NCBI GenBank assembly: GCA_002311865.1
Contig: DBZV01000030.1
Span: 1-6,083, forward strand
Length of the DNA: 6,083 bases
Direction of reading: 5' to 3'
Origin: Dehalococcoidia bacterium UBA1151
Lineage (GTDB): Bacteria > Chloroflexota > Dehalococcoidia > Lucifugimonadales > Lucifugimonadaceae
Under the pieces are notes generated by a model, which did not search any database, was not told the DNA's origin, and saw nothing but the letters and a program-made list of their open reading frames with translations. Below are positions 5,533 through 6,083 of this stretch, one piece after another. A program made the translations under genes and the position numbers. Each line of letters begins with the position of its first letter. Within the stretch, counting starts at the first letter, position 1.

Positions 5533-5724
5533 TCAAGGGAAGTGACCTCGACATGGCGTCGCCGCCCGCATCATGGTCATCGAAGTTCCAATAGATGCGG
5601 CGAGAAGCATGGCCGCCTTGTTTCGCTCAGTGCCGTGCTGGCATCCGCCGGTAATCTTGTTGAACCCGGTCACGCGCTCGTCGGATTTGAGTTCGCGCTC
5701 CGCGGCGTCCCCCTGTGCTCTCAC
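5533..5724 (-). CDS. Small hypothetical protein, doubtful
   Basis: A 63-residue frame starting at GTG 5724, 6 nt after the stop of the upstream membrane gene on the same strand. The first two thirds (AAERELKSDERVTGFNKITG, then GCQHGTERNKAAMLLAASIG) has coding-like, GC-ending codons and an internal hydrophobic patch; the tail (MRAATPCRGHFP) looks random. A second minus-strand frame over its 3' part reads RRIYWNFDDHDAGGDAMSR, also protein-like, so a frameshifted remnant is possible. No clear ribosome-binding site and no recognised family. Apart from this and the short tandem repeat, I see nothing in 5434-5730. Confidence 0.25.
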   Translation of the reverse strand: MRAQGDAAERELKSDERVTGFNKITGGCQHGTERNKAAMLLAASIGTSMTMMRAATPCRGHFP

Positions 5725-5730
5725 TCAGAG

Positions 5731-6083
5731 CTAGCGGGTGAGTTTCCTCACGACCTTCAAAATTGACTGCGCGGAAAATGTGCCATAGCCGGCAGCAATC
5801 AGGACGATGCCTGTCAGCGAACTGCCATTCTCGGCGAACGCGAGACCGGCACCGTCCAACACCAGAAATATGGCGAGTTGGATTGGCGGCATTGGCAGCC
5901 AGGTCTCTATGTACGTTCTGAACGGCAAATGTCGGGTAGTGGTCGCATACGCGACGAGGAGCGAGCCACTGAAAGCGAGAGCGCCTATCAGCTCCACGGT
6001 TATCCAAAACCGCCAATCATTCGTGAACAGTAAGTACGTGAGCAGCACCCCCACAGTAGCGAGTTGAAAAACGCCTGGTTGGG
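5731..6083 (-). CDS. Small multi-helix membrane protein, partial (5' end outside window)
   Basis: The frame is open to the window edge and ends at TAG 5733-5731, giving at least 116 residues. I see four hydrophobic segments: PGVFQLATVGVLLTYLLF, then WITVELIGALAFSGSLLVAY, then MPPIQLAIFLVLDGAGLAFA, then LTGIVLIAAGYGTFSAQ, joined by short polar loops (TTTRHLPFRTYIETW; ENGSS), with a basic C-terminal tail KVVRKLTR. GTG 6054 could serve as a start, but it falls inside the first hydrophobic segment and lacks a ribosome-binding site, so the real start is probably beyond 6083. I do not recognise the family and no catalytic motif is visible. An internal short hairpin, GTGAG-TTTC-CTCAC (5739-5752), lies in its 3' end without a T-run. 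Confidence 0.65.
   Translation of the reverse strand, partial: QPGVFQLATVGVLLTYLLFTNDWRFWITVELIGALAFSGSLLVAYATTTRHLPFRTYIETWLPMPPIQLAIFLVLDGAGLAFAENGSSLTGIVLIAAGYGTFSAQSILKVVRKLTR

Noticed and set aside
5480..5536. TTGAGC / GCTCAA inverted pair as a terminator for the kinase gene
   Set aside because: Arms of 6 bp with a 45-nt loop and no T-run do not make a credible terminator.
1..6083. CRISPR array, tRNA or rRNA
   Set aside because: No regularly spaced repeats, cloverleaf or rRNA-like sequence was seen on either strand.

Overview
This window of roughly 57% GC DNA looks bacterial and accessory in character. Starts are often GTG or TTG, spacing is loose, and there are several broken genes. 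A GGT-superfamily amidohydrolase, a luciferase-like flavin/F420 oxidoreductase fragment and a short-chain dehydrogenase fragment together would fit a Chloroflexota or actinobacterial-type environmental genome, but no marker gene fixes the lineage, so this is a weak inference.

Layout. 1-45: two copies of an 18-20 bp motif that looks like the end of an IS481-type insertion sequence, without a transposase. 46-257: no gene, but a good -35/extended -10 promoter candidate (111-138) and a strong two-tier hairpin (190-244). 258-869: a coding-like frame of unknown function, carrying an in-frame TGA at 297-299 shortly after the best ribosome-binding site. 870-1085: non-coding, with a 20-bp dyad and a possible promoter. 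1086-2819: a complete GGT-family Ntn-hydrolase with its catalytic threonine but without the residues that bind glutamate in classical enzymes. 2818-2874: ribosome-binding site and first 15 codons of a short-chain dehydrogenase, translationally coupled to the hydrolase and cut off. 2839-3297, minus strand: the N-terminal half of a luciferase-like monooxygenase, cut off at the same point. 3362-4663, minus strand: a 12-helix MFS exporter. 4664-4872: divergent intergenic region with a possible frameshifted gene remnant. 4873-5433: a small P-loop nucleoside-kinase-like protein. 5434-5730: no confident gene, with one small minus-strand frame. 5731-6083, minus strand: the 3' part of a small multi-helix membrane protein running off the window.

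How the genes relate. The hydrolase and dehydrogenase probably once formed a catabolic operon, and the MFS exporter and the oxidoreductase lie in the same direction on the other strand, though the oxidoreductase also has its own promoter candidate. A rearrangement near position 2870 removed the 3' parts of both the dehydrogenase and the oxidoreductase. The simplest history is a deletion between two convergent genes; an inversion or an assembly chimera would leave the same scar. I did not find a convincing new multi-gene system. The points most worth checking are the 2870 junction, the altered active site of the GGT homologue, and the hairpin plus in-frame TGA ahead of the unknown gene.
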